Part shown: positions 43,047-52,585 of the stretch, in pieces
Layout: each line of letters starts with the position of its first letter
Numbering within the stretch: position 1 is the first letter of the stretch
Assembly (NCBI GenBank): GCA_945870855.1
Contig: CAMBTP010000006.1
Location: 34,384 to 98,383, forward strand
DNA length: 64,000 bases
From: Prosthecobacter debontii
GTDB lineage: Bacteria > Verrucomicrobiota > Verrucomicrobiia > Verrucomicrobiales > Akkermansiaceae
Reading direction: 5' to 3'
Program-made: the position numbers and the translations under genes
The notes under the pieces: generated by a model
Told to the model about the DNA's origin: nothing
The model's database searches: none
Seen by the model: the letters and a program-made list of their open reading frames with translations, nothing else

Positions 43047-45929
43047 ATGATTTTCCGATATTTACTGCTTTTCATGGGCATTGTTTGCTGCGCGTCGGCG
43101 GAAACGATCAGCTACAACCGCGATATCCGACCCATCCTTTCCGACAACTGCTTCGCCTGCCATGGCTTCGATCCCAAGACACGCGAGGCGGATCTGCGGC
43201 TCGACACATTCGAAGGGGCGACGGCGGACAACGATGGAGTGACCTCCATTGTGCCCGGCTCGGTGGAGAAATCTGAGCTATGGCAGCGTATCCACAGCAC
43301 CGACGAGGACGAGGTGATGCCGCCGCCGAAAACGCACAAGACGATTTCCGCCGAACAAAAAGCGAAGCTGCGGAAATGGATCGAGCAGGGCGCGCTTTAT
43401 GAGAAGCATTGGTCTTTTGTGCCGCCCGTTGCCACCATCCCGGCGGTGAAACAGACCGAGTGGCCGCGCAATCCCATCGACCATTTCGTGCTTGCCCAAC
43501 TGGAGGAGAAGGGACTCAAACCTTCTACCGAGGCGGTGAAGGAAGCGTTGATCCGCCGAGTGGCCCTCGACCTAACCGGCCTACCGCCGACTTTGCCGGA
43601 GATCGACGCATTTCTCGCCGACACGTCTCAAGACGCATACGAAAAAGTCGTCGATCGCCTGTTGGCCTCGCCGCATTTCGGCGAGCGAATGGCTGTGGAT
43701 TGGCTGGACGCCGCGCGCTACGCAGACACGAACGGATTCCAAGTGGATAGAGATCGCGAAATCTGGGCGTGGCGCGATTGGGTGATCGGCGCTTTCAATC
43801 GTAATCTGCCGTTCGACGAATTCACCATCGAACAGCTTGCCGGCGACTTGTTGCCAAACCCCACGCTTGATCAGATCATCGCGACCGGCTTCAACCGAAA
43901 CACCATGCTCAACGAGGAGGGTGCGATCGACCCCGAGGAGTTCCTCAACGAATATGCTTCCGACCGTGCCGAAACTACGGTTGCCGTCTGGCTCGCGCAG
44001 ACTTTGAACTGCTGCCGCTGCCACGACCACAAATACGACCCTCTCACGGCCCGAGATTTCTACTCGATGAAGGCGTTTTTCAACAATGTCCCGGAGCTCG
44101 GAGCAGGTAATTATAACGCGTCGATCCGGGTTAACAGCCCACCGCAGATCAAGCTGCCCGCGCCGGAGATCGAGGCGGAGATCGCGAAACTCCGTACCGA
44201 AATCGCCAAGTCACAGCAAATTCAAGCCACATCGACGGTTGCTTGGAAAACTCTCGCCCCCACATTACTTAAGGCAGCCAGCGGTGCCGCACTGGCGATC
44301 CAGCAGGATGGATCGATTCTCGCCAGCGGTGAGAATCCGGCCAAAGAGACTTACACGCTCACTGCCCCGGTCACTTTGGGAACCATCTCGACAATCCGGC
44401 TGGAAGCGCTGCCCGACGATTCGCTGCCAGCCCGCGGTCCGGGACGCGCCGTGAATGGCAACTTCGTCATGACAGATATCCGCATGTCAGTGAACGCACC
44501 GGCGGCAGCCGCTCGACCTGTGGCTTTCAAGAACGCTATCGCCACCTTCAGCCAGGAGCAATTTCCGGTCGATCATGCCATTGATGCCGATCAAAACAGC
44601 GGCTGGGCGATCCAACCCGAATTTGGTAAACCGCACACAGCAGAGTTCACTCCGGATGCCCCCATCACAGTTGAGCCGGGTGCCACGGTGACTCTTACCC
44701 TCAGCTTCCATTCGCCCAATGTGAGCCATCAGCTTGGACGTTTCCGCTTGGCGATCACCGATGCCCCTTCGTCCCCTGTCCTGGTAGCTGGGGATCAGAT
44801 CGAGGCAATGAAGAAAAAGATCCAGGAGCTGGAACTCACCATCCCCACCACGCTGGTCATGGCGGAAATGCCGGCGCCGCGGCCGACCTTCGTCCTCACG
44901 CGCGGAGCGTTCAACCAGCGGGCTGAAAAAGTCGAGCCCGCAACGCCCGCCGCACTACCGCCGATGGCAGCTGACCTTCCGCGCAACCGCCTCGGCCTCG
45001 CAAAATGGCTGGTCTCCCCCGAGAACCCTTTGACCGCTAGGGTGACGGTGAACCGTTTCTGGCAGCAGGTATTCGGATACGGCCTCGTGAAAACCAGCGA
45101 GGACTTCGGCTCGCAGGGCGCTTCTCCATCGCATCCCGAGCTGCTCGATTGGCTGGCTATGGATTTCACTGCGAAGGGTTGGGACATGAAGCGCCTCATG
45201 AAATTGATGGTCACCAGCGCCACCTACCGGCAGGGTGCCGCGTTCACCCCGGAGCTGTTGGAGAATGATCCGGAAAACCGCCTGCTCGCCCGCAGCGGAC
45301 GGAACCGTTTGATGGGCGAGTTCATCCGCGACCAAGCGCTCGCCGTCAGCGGGTTACTGGCAAACAAACTCGGCGGCCCGTCGGTGAAGCCCTATCACCC
45401 GCCTGGCATTTACGAGCAGCTCACCGGCGGCGGCACCACCGATACCTACGTGCCCGGCACCGGCGAAGACCTTTTCCGCCGCAGCCTCTACACGTATTGG
45501 AAGCGCTCCGTGCCGCACCCCGCCATGCTCTCCTTCGGCACCCCGTTCCGAGAAGTTTGCGGGATCCAGCGCCCCCGCAGCAACACCCCGCTTCAGGCGC
45601 TAAATTTGATGAACGATCCGACCTACGTGGAGGCCAGCCGTTTCCTCGCGGTGAGGATGATGGAAAGCTCCGCCGTCGCCCCGCAGCGCTTGGCGTTCGG
45701 GTTCCGCACCGCACTCGCCCGTGCCCCGCGCCCGGCCGAAATGACCATCCTCGAACGCGCGCACCAGCGCGCACTCGCCGATTTCCGAGCCGATCCGGAG
45801 GCCGCGAAAGCGCTGCTCTCGGTCGGCACCAAACCCGCCGATCCAAAATACGATCCCGCCGAACTCGCGGCTCTGGCCAGCGTGGCGGGCACGATTCTCT
45901 GTATGGATGAAACCGTCACCAAGCCCTGA
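43047..45929 (+). CDS. PSCyt1/DUF1549/DUF1553 cytochrome-containing protein
   Basis: Of 960 residues. The ATG at 43047 gives the signal peptide MIFRYLLLFMGIVCCASA. The N-terminus is a planctomycete-type cytochrome c domain with haem motif CFACHGFD. DUF1549 follows (FGERMAVDWLDAARYADTNG, FDEFTIEQLAGDLLPNPTLD), then a carbohydrate-binding-like middle part and DUF1553 at the C-terminus (LGLAKWLVSPENPLTARVTV, RFWQQVFGYGLVKTSEDFGS). These families occur in Planctomycetes/Verrucomicrobia, nearly always next to a DUF1501 gene; a role in polysaccharide breakdown or electron transfer is proposed but unproven. Here the DUF1501 partner starts 1015 bp later, after two unrelated genes. Confidence 0.93.
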   Translation: MIFRYLLLFMGIVCCASAETISYNRDIRPILSDNCFACHGFDPKTREADLRLDTFEGATADNDGVTSIVPGSVEKSELWQRIHSTDEDEVMPPPKTHKTISAEQKAKLRKWIEQGALYEKHWSFVPPVATIPAVKQTEWPRNPIDHFVLAQLEEKGLKPSTEAVKEALIRRVALDLTGLPPTLPEIDAFLADTSQDAYEKVVDRLLASPHFGERMAVDWLDAARYADTNGFQVDRDREIWAWRDWVIGAFNRNLPFDEFTIEQLAGDLLPNPTLDQIIATGFNRNTMLNEEGAIDPEEFLNEYASDRAETTVAVWLAQTLNCCRCHDHKYDPLTARDFYSMKAFFNNVPELGAGNYNASIRVNSPPQIKLPAPEIEAEIAKLRTEIAKSQQIQATSTVAWKTLAPTLLKAASGAALAIQQDGSILASGENPAKETYTLTAPVTLGTISTIRLEALPDDSLPARGPGRAVNGNFVMTDIRMSVNAPAAAARPVAFKNAIATFSQEQFPVDHAIDADQNSGWAIQPEFGKPHTAEFTPDAPITVEPGATVTLTLSFHSPNVSHQLGRFRLAITDAPSSPVLVAGDQIEAMKKKIQELELTIPTTLVMAEMPAPRPTFVLTRGAFNQRAEKVEPATPAALPPMAADLPRNRLGLAKWLVSPENPLTARVTVNRFWQQVFGYGLVKTSEDFGSQGASPSHPELLDWLAMDFTAKGWDMKRLMKLMVTSATYRQGAAFTPELLENDPENRLLARSGRNRLMGEFIRDQALAVSGLLANKLGGPSVKPYHPPGIYEQLTGGGTTDTYVPGTGEDLFRRSLYTYWKRSVPHPAMLSFGTPFREVCGIQRPRSNTPLQALNLMNDPTYVEASRFLAVRMMESSAVAPQRLAFGFRTALARAPRPAEMTILERAHQRALADFRADPEAAKALLSVGTKPADPKYDPAELAALASVAGTILCMDETVTKP

Positions 45930-45974
45930 AACGCCAGCTTGGCATACCATCCGTATTTTGGTAGATTCAATCCG

Positions 45975-46316
45975 ATGAGCCTCCCTTACACAGCCCGCGA
46001 ACGCACCGGCGACGAAGTCTCCGCCGACCGATTCCGGCTGATGGCCGATAAGATCGAGGCGGATCCCTCGCTATTGGAAATCCCTCTCGCCAATATCGCC
46101 CGTTGGCTGGGCAACGGTCACTCCGCCCGCGTGCGCCTTGAAGGCTGGCGCACCATGATCCACGATGCGCAGGCGACCGAAGAAGGCATGACCAAGCTGC
46201 TCTTTATCCTTCGCGATCAGGATTGGGAATCGGTTTTGTGGAAGGATTTCTCGCCCTTCCCCGGCATTCTGAACAAGGAAGAGTTGAAAGAGCTTTCATG
46301 GACTTCAGCTCACTGA
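45975..46316 (+). CDS. Small protein, probable partner of the nucleotidyltransferase
   Basis: Of 113 residues from ATG 45975 (MSLPYTARERTGDEVSADRF). Helical and soluble, with PLANIARWLGNGHSARVRLE in the centre; no certain domain. Its last six codons overlap the start of the next gene, which implies translational coupling. By position it may be the antitoxin of an MNT-like pair. The two genes interrupt an otherwise standard PSCyt1/DUF1501 pair. Confidence 0.7.
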   Translation: MSLPYTARERTGDEVSADRFRLMADKIEADPSLLEIPLANIARWLGNGHSARVRLEGWRTMIHDAQATEEGMTKLLFILRDQDWESVLWKDFSPFPGILNKEELKELSWTSAH

Positions 46317-46924
46317 ATCACCTGATTTGCAACGTCGGGAGTCGTTCGGGCGAACGTCGGCTGATCCTATTCGGGTCATCGTCCCTTTTCGCTACGTTCG
46401 CAACCGCTCCACCTGAGGCGATAGGTGTAGAAACCACCTTGGATGCGGATTTCTTTCTGGATCCTGATGATGGTTCTTTTCGTGAGGCTCTGATCGCCGA
46501 ATTCGGTCGCGAACAAAGCTACCACCTTACCCACGGATTCTATGCGGACTTCGTGGATCTCCGGCTTGCGGATGCGTTTCCGAAAGGCTGGCGCGAGCGG
46601 TTGGTTCCCATGCCCGGATTCGCCCGTGTCGCGGCGCTTCATCCGATGGATATGGCCGTTTCCAAAGTGAACGCCACGGCGCACTCCCGCGTGGATCGGC
46701 GCATGGGGAGGCGTGAGTCGGATCGCGGTCTCAAGGACATCAATACCCTCGTCACCCTCATTCGTGCCGGACTTCTTGATGCTGGCGAACTCTCCGGGCA
46801 GGTTTTCCAACTCGAGCACGAACCCGCTTACATCGCCGAGTGCTCGCGGGTGATGAAGGAAATCCTCGCACTGACCGCCACTTCTTCCGATCTCGCTGAA
46901 AAAACGGGTGAGGGTTTTCCGTAA
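46298..46924 (+). CDS. Nucleotidyltransferase-fold protein (DUF6036/AbiEii-like)
   Basis: Of 208 residues from an ATG at 46298. The polymerase-beta-type motif is visible as ERRLILFGSSSLFATFATAP followed by VETTLDADFFLDPDDG, giving G-S and D-x-D. The middle contains VAALHPMDMAVSKVNATAHS and GLKDINTLVTLIRAG, as in nucleotidyltransferase proteins that act as toxins or antitoxins. It overlaps the preceding small gene. A degraded relative (TGDIDFFVAVSES) lies beside tRNA-Val at 63707-63799. Confidence 0.78.
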   Translation: MDFSSLNHLICNVGSRSGERRLILFGSSSLFATFATAPPEAIGVETTLDADFFLDPDDGSFREALIAEFGREQSYHLTHGFYADFVDLRLADAFPKGWRERLVPMPGFARVAALHPMDMAVSKVNATAHSRVDRRMGRRESDRGLKDINTLVTLIRAGLLDAGELSGQVFQLEHEPAYIAECSRVMKEILALTATSSDLAEKTGEGFP

Positions 46925-46944
46925 GCACATAAAATGTTACCGCA

Positions 46945-48387
46945 ATGATGCACCCTTTTGATCCACTCAACGTCACCCGCCGCCAGTTTCTGGGAAAGGC
47001 CAGCCTGGGCATCGGCTCGGCGGCTCTTGCCTCGCTGCTCAACCCGCGTCTGTTCGCAGCGAATTCCTCGAGCGGCTCTCCCTTGCCGCATTTCGCAGCG
47101 AAGGCGAAGCGCGTCATCTGGCTCACGCAAGCCGGTGCGCCTTCGCAGTTGGAGACTTTCGATTACAAGCCCGGTCTTGCCGCGATGTTCGACAAAGACA
47201 TGCCGGCTTCCGTCCGCGGTGACCAGCGCCTCACCGGATTCACCTCAGGACAGGGTCGGCTGCCCATCGCTCCGTCGGTTTATAAATTTTCCCAGCACGG
47301 CCAGAGCGGCATGTGGCTCAGTGAACTACTGCCGCACACCGCGAAGCTCGCCGACGATATCTGCCTAATCCGTTCCATGCACACCGAGGCGATCAACCAC
47401 GATCCCGCGATGACCCTGTTGCAGACCGGCCACATGAATGGCGGGCGTCCCTCCTTGGGCGCGTGGGTTTCTTACGGCCTCGGCACGATGAACGAGAACC
47501 TGCCATCGTTCGTCGCCATGGTCTCCCGCCCCAGCGGAAAAACCAACGCGCAGCCGCTCCACGAGCGCATGTGGGGAGCCGGCTTCTTACCTGCGAAATA
47601 CCAGGGCGTGCGCTTCAACTCCGGCAAGGACCCCGTCCTTTTCCTCAATAATCCTGCTGGTATCACCACCGCGCGCCGCCGTGCCATGCTCGATGATCTC
47701 GGAGGGTTGAACCACCTCGCGCTTAACGATTTTCAAGATCCGGAAACCCGGAACCGCATCGATCAGTTCGAGATGGCCTTCCGCATGCAGGCCAGCGTGC
47801 CCGAGCTTTCCGATATCTCACAAGAGCCGGAAAAAGTCTTCGAGGCCTACGGCCCGGAATCGAAGAAGCCCGGCAGCTTCGCCGCGAACTGCATTCTCGC
47901 CCGCCGCCTCGCCGAGCGCGGCGTGCGTTTCATACAGCTCTACCACCGCGGCTGGGATCAGCACGACAATCTCCCAGCAGGCATCAAGAGCCAGTGCTAC
48001 GATGTGGATCAACCCTCCGCCGCCTTGATTATGGAACTGAAGGAACGCGGCTTGTTGGAAGATACGCTCGTCATCTGGGGCGGCGAGTTCGGACGCACTG
48101 TTTTCTCTCAGGGAGCACTCACAGCCGACAACTACGGCCGCGACCACCACCCTCGCTGCTTCAGCATCTGGATGGCGGGGGCGGGCGTGAAAGGCGGCCA
48201 GGTTTTCGGCGAGACGGATGATTTCAGCTACAACGTCGTGAAAGATCCCGTCCACATCCACGACCTGAACGCCACCGCTTTGCATCTGTTAGGAATCGAT
48301 CACACGCGTCTCACCCACCGCTTCCAAGGCCGCGACTTCCGCCTCACGGATGTCCACGGGCATATCATCCAGAAGATTCTGGCATAA
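46945..48387 (+). CDS. DUF1501 secreted (Tat) protein
   Basis: Of 480 residues. The N-terminus has a twin-arginine signal ([20 protein letters not shown]). The alkaline-phosphatase-like fold is suggested by [60 protein letters not shown] and [20 protein letters not shown] with GRDHHP, conserved in the family. It acts with the PSCyt1 protein upstream, probably in the periplasm; substrate unknown. Normally adjacent to that gene. Confidence 0.93.
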   Translation: MMHPFDPLNVTRRQFLGKASLGIGSAALASLLNPRLFAANSSSGSPLPHFAAKAKRVIWLTQAGAPSQLETFDYKPGLAAMFDKDMPASVRGDQRLTGFTSGQGRLPIAPSVYKFSQHGQSGMWLSELLPHTAKLADDICLIRSMHTEAINHDPAMTLLQTGHMNGGRPSLGAWVSYGLGTMNENLPSFVAMVSRPSGKTNAQPLHERMWGAGFLPAKYQGVRFNSGKDPVLFLNNPAGITTARRRAMLDDLGGLNHLALNDFQDPETRNRIDQFEMAFRMQASVPELSDISQEPEKVFEAYGPESKKPGSFAANCILARRLAERGVRFIQLYHRGWDQHDNLPAGIKSQCYDVDQPSAALIMELKERGLLEDTLVIWGGEFGRTVFSQGALTADNYGRDHHPRCFSIWMAGAGVKGGQVFGETDDFSYNVVKDPVHIHDLNATALHLLGIDHTRLTHRFQGRDFRLTDVHGHIIQKILA

Positions 48388-48390
48388 GGA

Positions 48391-48447
48391 GGAGGGATAT
48401 TTCTGTCCCTCTCTTCCAGCGTCGGGAAAAGTCGGGACAGGAATATC
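48391..48447. terminator. Stem-loop between convergent genes
   Basis: GGGATATTTCTGTCCC and GGGACAGGAATATCCC form a 16-bp stem with one mismatch around a 22-base loop. It lies between the DUF1501 stop and the SDR stop, so it probably terminates both. The lack of a long T run leaves a repeat-element origin open. Confidence 0.65.
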
Positions 48448-48455
48448 CCGACTCC

Positions 48456-49145
48456 TTAAAACGTTCTCACCGAAGATAAGCCGCCGTCTGGACGGAGTAT
48501 TTGGCCAGTGATGAAAGCGGATTCCGCGGAGAGGAGAAAGGCAGCGAGGCGGGCGACGTGGGCGGGGTCACCTACGGTTTGGAGCGGGTGGCGTTTGGCG
48601 GCGGCTTCTTTTTTCGCGTCGTTGCCGAGGAGCATGGAGGCGAGGGGCGTATCTGTTAGAGAAGGGGCGATCGCGTTGACGCGGATCTTCGGTGCGAGTT
48701 CGGCGGCGAGTGATTTTGTCAAACCCTCCACGGCAGCCTTGGCGGCGGCGATGGATGCGTGGAAGGCCATGCCTTGTGCGACGGCAATCGTGGAGAATAG
48801 CACGATGGAGGCAGCTGGCGCGTTTTTCAGTGCGGGCAGTGCCTGTTGGATGGCATGGACGGCGCCGAGGAAATTCACCTGAAAGTCACTTAGAAAATCC
48901 TCTGCCGTGAGGCGGTGGAAGGGCTTGAGGGTGATCGTGCCGGGAAAATAAATAAGGCCGTCGAGCGTTTCTGGGAGAACAAGGGGTTGCGGAGCTTTGG
49001 CATCGAATGGCTGGACAGGGATGCCGAGCGCGGTAAGGCGATCGCCACTGCGGGAGGCGGCGATGATTTGGTGGCCTTGGGATTGCAGAAATTCTGCTGT
49101 GGCGAGGCCGATACCCGAGTTACCGCCGATGAGAAGATAGGTCAT
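48456..49145 (-). CDS. Short-chain dehydrogenase-like protein without the catalytic Tyr
   Basis: Of 229 residues. Rossmann motif LLIGGNSGIGLATAEFL (GGNSGIG for the usual TGxxxGIG), NVLG-like NFLGAVHAIQ, Ser in SIVLFSTIAVAQG, and the C-terminal LRPDGGLSSV. In the normal YxxxK active site the Tyr is replaced: MAFHASIAAAKAAVEGLTKS has Ile four residues before the Lys. The enzyme may use another residue or only bind NAD(P). Single gene convergent with the DUF1501 gene. Confidence 0.88.
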   Translation of the reverse strand: MTYLLIGGNSGIGLATAEFLQSQGHQIIAASRSGDRLTALGIPVQPFDAKAPQPLVLPETLDGLIYFPGTITLKPFHRLTAEDFLSDFQVNFLGAVHAIQQALPALKNAPAASIVLFSTIAVAQGMAFHASIAAAKAAVEGLTKSLAAELAPKIRVNAIAPSLTDTPLASMLLGNDAKKEAAAKRHPLQTVGDPAHVARLAAFLLSAESAFITGQILRPDGGLSSVRTF

Positions 49146-49160
49146 GACAAACCCCTAGTC

Positions 49161-49187
49161 CTCAAAATTCAAAATTCAAGGAAGAGG
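49161..49187. repeat. AT-rich direct-repeat scar upstream of the SDR gene
   Basis: TCAAAATTCAAAATTCAAGGAAGAGG resembles one arm of the block at 28341-28370 (TTTCAAATTTCAACGAAGAG). Confidence 0.45.
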
Positions 49188-49194
49188 AGTTAGA

Positions 49195-49411
49195 TTTTTT
49201 TGGATCGCGCCAGATTATCGCAAATGGCATACCCTACCGCGAAGCATAAACTCTTCTCAGCGTTCCCTCTGCGACTTCTGCTTTGCGGTAAAAAATTGAT
49301 ACCCAACTGCGTTCGTTTTTCCATCACTAACCTAAAAAGCTGCGGATGAGAACCGCAGCAGTCCAAAGCCTCCGGCGGTATGGATATGCACACGGAATTA
49401 TGGCAAATCTT
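49195..49411. other. Non-coding gap between folK and SDR
   Basis: Only a 67-codon frame on the minus strand and a small hairpin GCTGCGG-ATGAGAA-CCGCAGC (49339-49359) are seen; neither gives a convincing function. Confidence 0.5.
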
Positions 49412-49843
49412 TTAGCCGTTCTGCAGAGGATACTCGCGTATTTCCCGAAGCGGCAGGAGGACGAAAGGGCGTTCCGCGATACGCGGGTGGGGAAGCTCCA
49501 GCTCTGGGTGTTTTAGGGAAACGTCGCCGAAGAGGAGGATGTCGATGTCGATCACGCGGGGAGCGTTGCGGACGGGATTGTGCTCCCGACCGAGGGCTCG
49601 CTCGATGGCTTGGGTTTCTGCCAGCAGCGCGAGTGGATCGGAGCCGGGGTAATCAAGGTCGATGACGGTGTTGAGGAAACGTGGGGAGTCGGGCGGGCAG
49701 TTCTGCGGCGACGTGTCGTGGAGTGAGGCTGTTAGAAACGGCTCGCCGCTCGTGGCGAGGGTGCGCAGTGCGTTGGTAGCTGCGGCGAGGTTCGCGGCGC
49801 GGTCGCCGAGATTCGAGCCGAGAGCAATGGCGACGCGGGGCAA
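49412..49843 (-). CDS. folK: 2-amino-4-hydroxy-6-hydroxymethyldihydropteridine pyrophosphokinase
   Basis: Of 143 residues. ALGSNLGDRAANLAAAT, then FLNTVIDLDY and ERALGREHNPVRNAPRVIDI with DIDILLFGD and LPHPRIAERPFVLLPL form the complete HPPK signature. It transfers pyrophosphate from ATP in folate synthesis. The start is a TTG at 49843; an AT-rich scar of TTTTAAA repeats (49845-49868) touches it, so the original leader may have been altered. Confidence 0.96.
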   Translation of the reverse strand: MPRVAIALGSNLGDRAANLAAATNALRTLATSGEPFLTASLHDTSPQNCPPDSPRFLNTVIDLDYPGSDPLALLAETQAIERALGREHNPVRNAPRVIDIDILLFGDVSLKHPELELPHPRIAERPFVLLPLREIREYPLQNG

Positions 49844-49844
49844 G

Positions 49845-49868
49845 AATTTTAAATTTTAAATTTTAAAG
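49845..49868. repeat. AT-rich tandem TTTTAAA scar before folK
   Basis: AATTTTAAATTTTAAATTTTAAAG, a threefold seven-base repeat, followed by AAGAC; it ends one base before the folK TTG start. Confidence 0.5.
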
Positions 49869-49886
49869 AAGACTTCGGCGGCTCCC

Positions 49887-51350
49887 TCAGTCCTGCAAGT
49901 TGGCGAGCTTGGAGATGCCGTAGTTGGCTTGGACGCGGGCGTTGGCCTCTTTGACTTTTTCTGAGGGGATGATGACGGGGCGTTGGGCGCCGTGGAGTTC
50001 GATGGTGTGGAACTCGGGTGGGTTCTCGCCATAGAGGAGCTCATGGGCGTGGGCGAGGTCGCGGACGACGGTGCCGTTGATCTTATCTACGGCGAGGCCG
50101 GTGAAGTTGTCCATCTGCGAGGTCACTGGATCTGGGGTGATGCGGGTGAGCATGACGATGTCTTTTTTCTCCTGGAAAATCCCTTTCGAGACGTAGTCGG
50201 TGTAGAGGCGGCGGACGGTGACGTCGTTGAACTTGGCGGTGGCGAAGAGATTGGTGTCGAGTGGTTGGAAAACAAGGCCGGCAAAGACGACATAGCGCGG
50301 CTTTTTCTCATACTGCACGGCATACATCCGTGAGTGCGATAGGGGCTTGAGGGTAACATCAATATTGTTCAACGCGCCCTCGCGCAAGAAGCGGATGGTG
50401 ACCTTGTCGCCGGTGTATTTACGCTCGATGATCTCGTTTAGATTCACCTTTTCGCCATCTACAAGCACTTGGCCGGCGGAGTCCACGGGCTTGCCGTCAA
50501 GAGCGATGAGGATGTCTCCGCTTTTCATGATGCCATCGACAGAACTGGTGGGAATGGTATTGGTGACAAGCACGCCTTGGCCATCGTTGGGAAGGCCGAG
50601 GGCTTTGCGCATGGCGGGGTTGTGGAGGGGAAATTCGTTGATACCGAGTTCCGCGTATTCGTCGTAGGAGCCGTCCTCGATGTCTTTGAGGAAACGTTTT
50701 ACCACGGGGGGCGGGATGATGTAGCCGGTATTGTCCGCCTGACGCAGGCCTTGGAAAGCGACGCCGACGACTTTGCCATCCTGTAGCACGGGGCCGCCGG
50801 AGTTGCCGGGGTTGATGGCGGCGTCGATTTGGACGACGAGGTGTGAGTCGGCGCGGCTGTGTGAGTAGGGCTGGAAATCGATGCGCGAGACGATGCCCTT
50901 GGTGACTGAAAGGCGCTCGCCTCCGACGGGATAGCCGATGACGGTGACTTGGGACTCGAGAGCCGGGGTCTCACCGATCTGAAAAATGGGGAAGTTTGCG
51001 AAATCGGAATCGTCCTCGAGAGAAAGCAGCGCGAGATCGCAATCGTGGGCGATGAACTCGACTTTCGCAGGGTATTTCTCCGGGGAGCCGTGGACGGTGA
51101 TGAGGATGCGCTGCTGGTTCGAGACGACGTGGGCGTTGGTGAGGATACGGTTTTTTCCGATCAGGAATCCGGTGCCGATACCTCCGCTGAAACGACCAGA
51201 ATTCCATGGCGTTTCATAATCCGGCGTTTGCGTGGCAACCTCGACACGGAGCACGGAGCGATAGAGCGATGCAGATCCGTTCTCGGCGCTGAGTGCGGCG
51301 GGCAGAAGGGTGATCAGGGAAAGAATAACTGCGGATGCTTGGCGAATCAT
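49887..51350 (-). CDS. HtrA/DegP-like secreted serine protease with PDZ domain
   Basis: Of 487 residues with signal peptide MIRQASAVILSLITLLPAAL. The trypsin-like triad is complete: His in NRILTNAHVVSNQQRI, Asp in HDCDLALLSLEDD and Ser in INPGNSGGPVLQDGKVVGVA. A PDZ domain follows (GVLVTNTIPTSSVDGIMKSG, DILIALDGKPVDSAG). The last 160 residues include a second PDZ-like part (YVVFAGLVFQPL). Such proteases remove misfolded envelope proteins. It is transcribed toward folK; a 302-bp gap lies upstream. Confidence 0.93.
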   Translation of the reverse strand: MIRQASAVILSLITLLPAALSAENGSASLYRSVLRVEVATQTPDYETPWNSGRFSGGIGTGFLIGKNRILTNAHVVSNQQRILITVHGSPEKYPAKVEFIAHDCDLALLSLEDDSDFANFPIFQIGETPALESQVTVIGYPVGGERLSVTKGIVSRIDFQPYSHSRADSHLVVQIDAAINPGNSGGPVLQDGKVVGVAFQGLRQADNTGYIIPPPVVKRFLKDIEDGSYDEYAELGINEFPLHNPAMRKALGLPNDGQGVLVTNTIPTSSVDGIMKSGDILIALDGKPVDSAGQVLVDGEKVNLNEIIERKYTGDKVTIRFLREGALNNIDVTLKPLSHSRMYAVQYEKKPRYVVFAGLVFQPLDTNLFATAKFNDVTVRRLYTDYVSKGIFQEKKDIVMLTRITPDPVTSQMDNFTGLAVDKINGTVVRDLAHAHELLYGENPPEFHTIELHGAQRPVIIPSEKVKEANARVQANYGISKLANLQD

Positions 51351-51652
51351 GCTGCCGCAACATTAGGGAGCTGCCGGGAAATGGCAAAGGAGAAGTCTAC
51401 GTGTTGTAAGGATTCAGTGAAATATCCACTAATGTTAGAAGAGCCTATGTAAGCTAGAATTTGTCACAAGCCTTGGAAAACAATAGACAAAGCACGGTTG
51501 CCGTTTGATCAAAACTCGATTTCTAAAAAGCACCTTGCGAGCGGGAGATGGATCAAGCATGTTACCAGTCGCTCCTCACTCTGCGCAGAGCTGTCATAAT
51601 CCGGGGGGAGAATGACGGCCGCCTGGGGTGAGGGGTCTTTGTTAAACCGTAA
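51351..51652. other. 302-bp gap between the protease and the ArsR-methyltransferase genes
   Basis: No coding frame was recognised. A 12-base perfect palindrome CTCTGCGCAGAG lies at 51579-51590. The protease promoter should be here. Confidence 0.5.
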
Positions 51653-52570
51653 TTAAGAGCGGCTGCCAACTGCGAGCAGCGTCTGGAATTTCGGATGCGT
51701 TTCCTCCTTGTCGGCAATAACGGTCTCGATGCCGGTAAAGCCCGCTTTTCCCATCATTGAGGCAATATGGCTTTCGGAAAAGCCGAGCCAGCGGTCGGCG
51801 TATAGCTCGCGGGCTTCGTTAAAATTATGCTGAACTAGATCGAGTATGATGAGACGCCCGCCGGGGCGGAGGATGCGGAATGCGGCATCGATGGCGCGCT
51901 GTGGGTTTTCCGCATGGTGGAGAGCTTGGCTGAGGATGGCGAGGTCGATGGAGCTGTCATCGATCGGCGGTTCCTCGATATCGCCAATGCGGAACTCAAG
52001 GTTCGCGAGGCCGTTGGAGACGGCGAGTTTCTGGGCGTAATCGACCATTTTCGGCGAGAGATCGATGGCGATAACTTTCTCCGCGCGCTGGGCCAGGAGT
52101 TGCGAAAGCGTGCCCTCACCCGCGCCGAGATCGGCGACGTGTCGGTAGTTCATGGCTTTCAAAAGCGCTTCGGCGAGAGCTTTCCAGGAGCGGCCGGGGA
52201 CGTAGTCTTTTCCAAAGCGCCCGGCGAGCTCGTCGAAGTAGGCGCGGGCGTAGTCCTTGCGTTTGGAAAGGATGTGGCGGAGTGCGATGTTGTCGGAGGC
52301 GATCTCGGGAATCTCCTCGGCCGCCCGTTTTGCGATGGCCGCGAGTTCCGGCGGCATCGAGGCGGAATAGACGTTATTCTTTCCGCTGCGCTCATCCGCG
52401 GTCAGGCTGGCGGCTTTGAGTTGGGAAAGCTGGGTGGAGATCCGGCTCTGGCCCATCCCTAGGATTTCCTGAAGCTCCGCGACCGAGAGAGCGTCCTGTG
52501 CTAGCAGAGACAGGATCCGCAGCCGAGTGGGGTCGGAAAGGAGTTTCAGGGATTTGATAGTTGACGGCAT
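51653..52570 (-). CDS. ArsR-type regulator fused to a SAM-dependent methyltransferase domain (SahR-like)
   Basis: Of 305 residues. The N-terminus is a winged helix-turn-helix (LKLLSDPTRLRILSLLAQDA, LSVAELQEILGMGQSRISTQ). The rest is a class I methyltransferase with motif I VADLGAGEGTLSQLLAQ, acidic loop VIAIDLSPKMV and post-motifs AILSQALHHAENP and ILRPGGRLIILDL. SahR in Proteobacteria has this architecture, senses S-adenosylhomocysteine through the methyltransferase fold and controls SAM-cycle genes. This copy faces metK and lies upstream of ahcY, which supports the same job. Start 52570 chosen (MPSTIKSLKLL). Confidence 0.88.
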   Translation of the reverse strand: MPSTIKSLKLLSDPTRLRILSLLAQDALSVAELQEILGMGQSRISTQLSQLKAASLTADERSGKNNVYSASMPPELAAIAKRAAEEIPEIASDNIALRHILSKRKDYARAYFDELAGRFGKDYVPGRSWKALAEALLKAMNYRHVADLGAGEGTLSQLLAQRAEKVIAIDLSPKMVDYAQKLAVSNGLANLEFRIGDIEEPPIDDSSIDLAILSQALHHAENPQRAIDAAFRILRPGGRLIILDLVQHNFNEARELYADRWLGFSESHIASMMGKAGFTGIETVIADKEETHPKFQTLLAVGSRS

Positions 52571-52585
52571 GGCTAGAAGCATAGA

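Noticed and set aside
49190..49393. 67-codon minus-strand frame between folK and SDR
   Set aside because: No domain and no ribosome-binding site; it overlaps a hairpin, so it is listed only as a non-coding gap.
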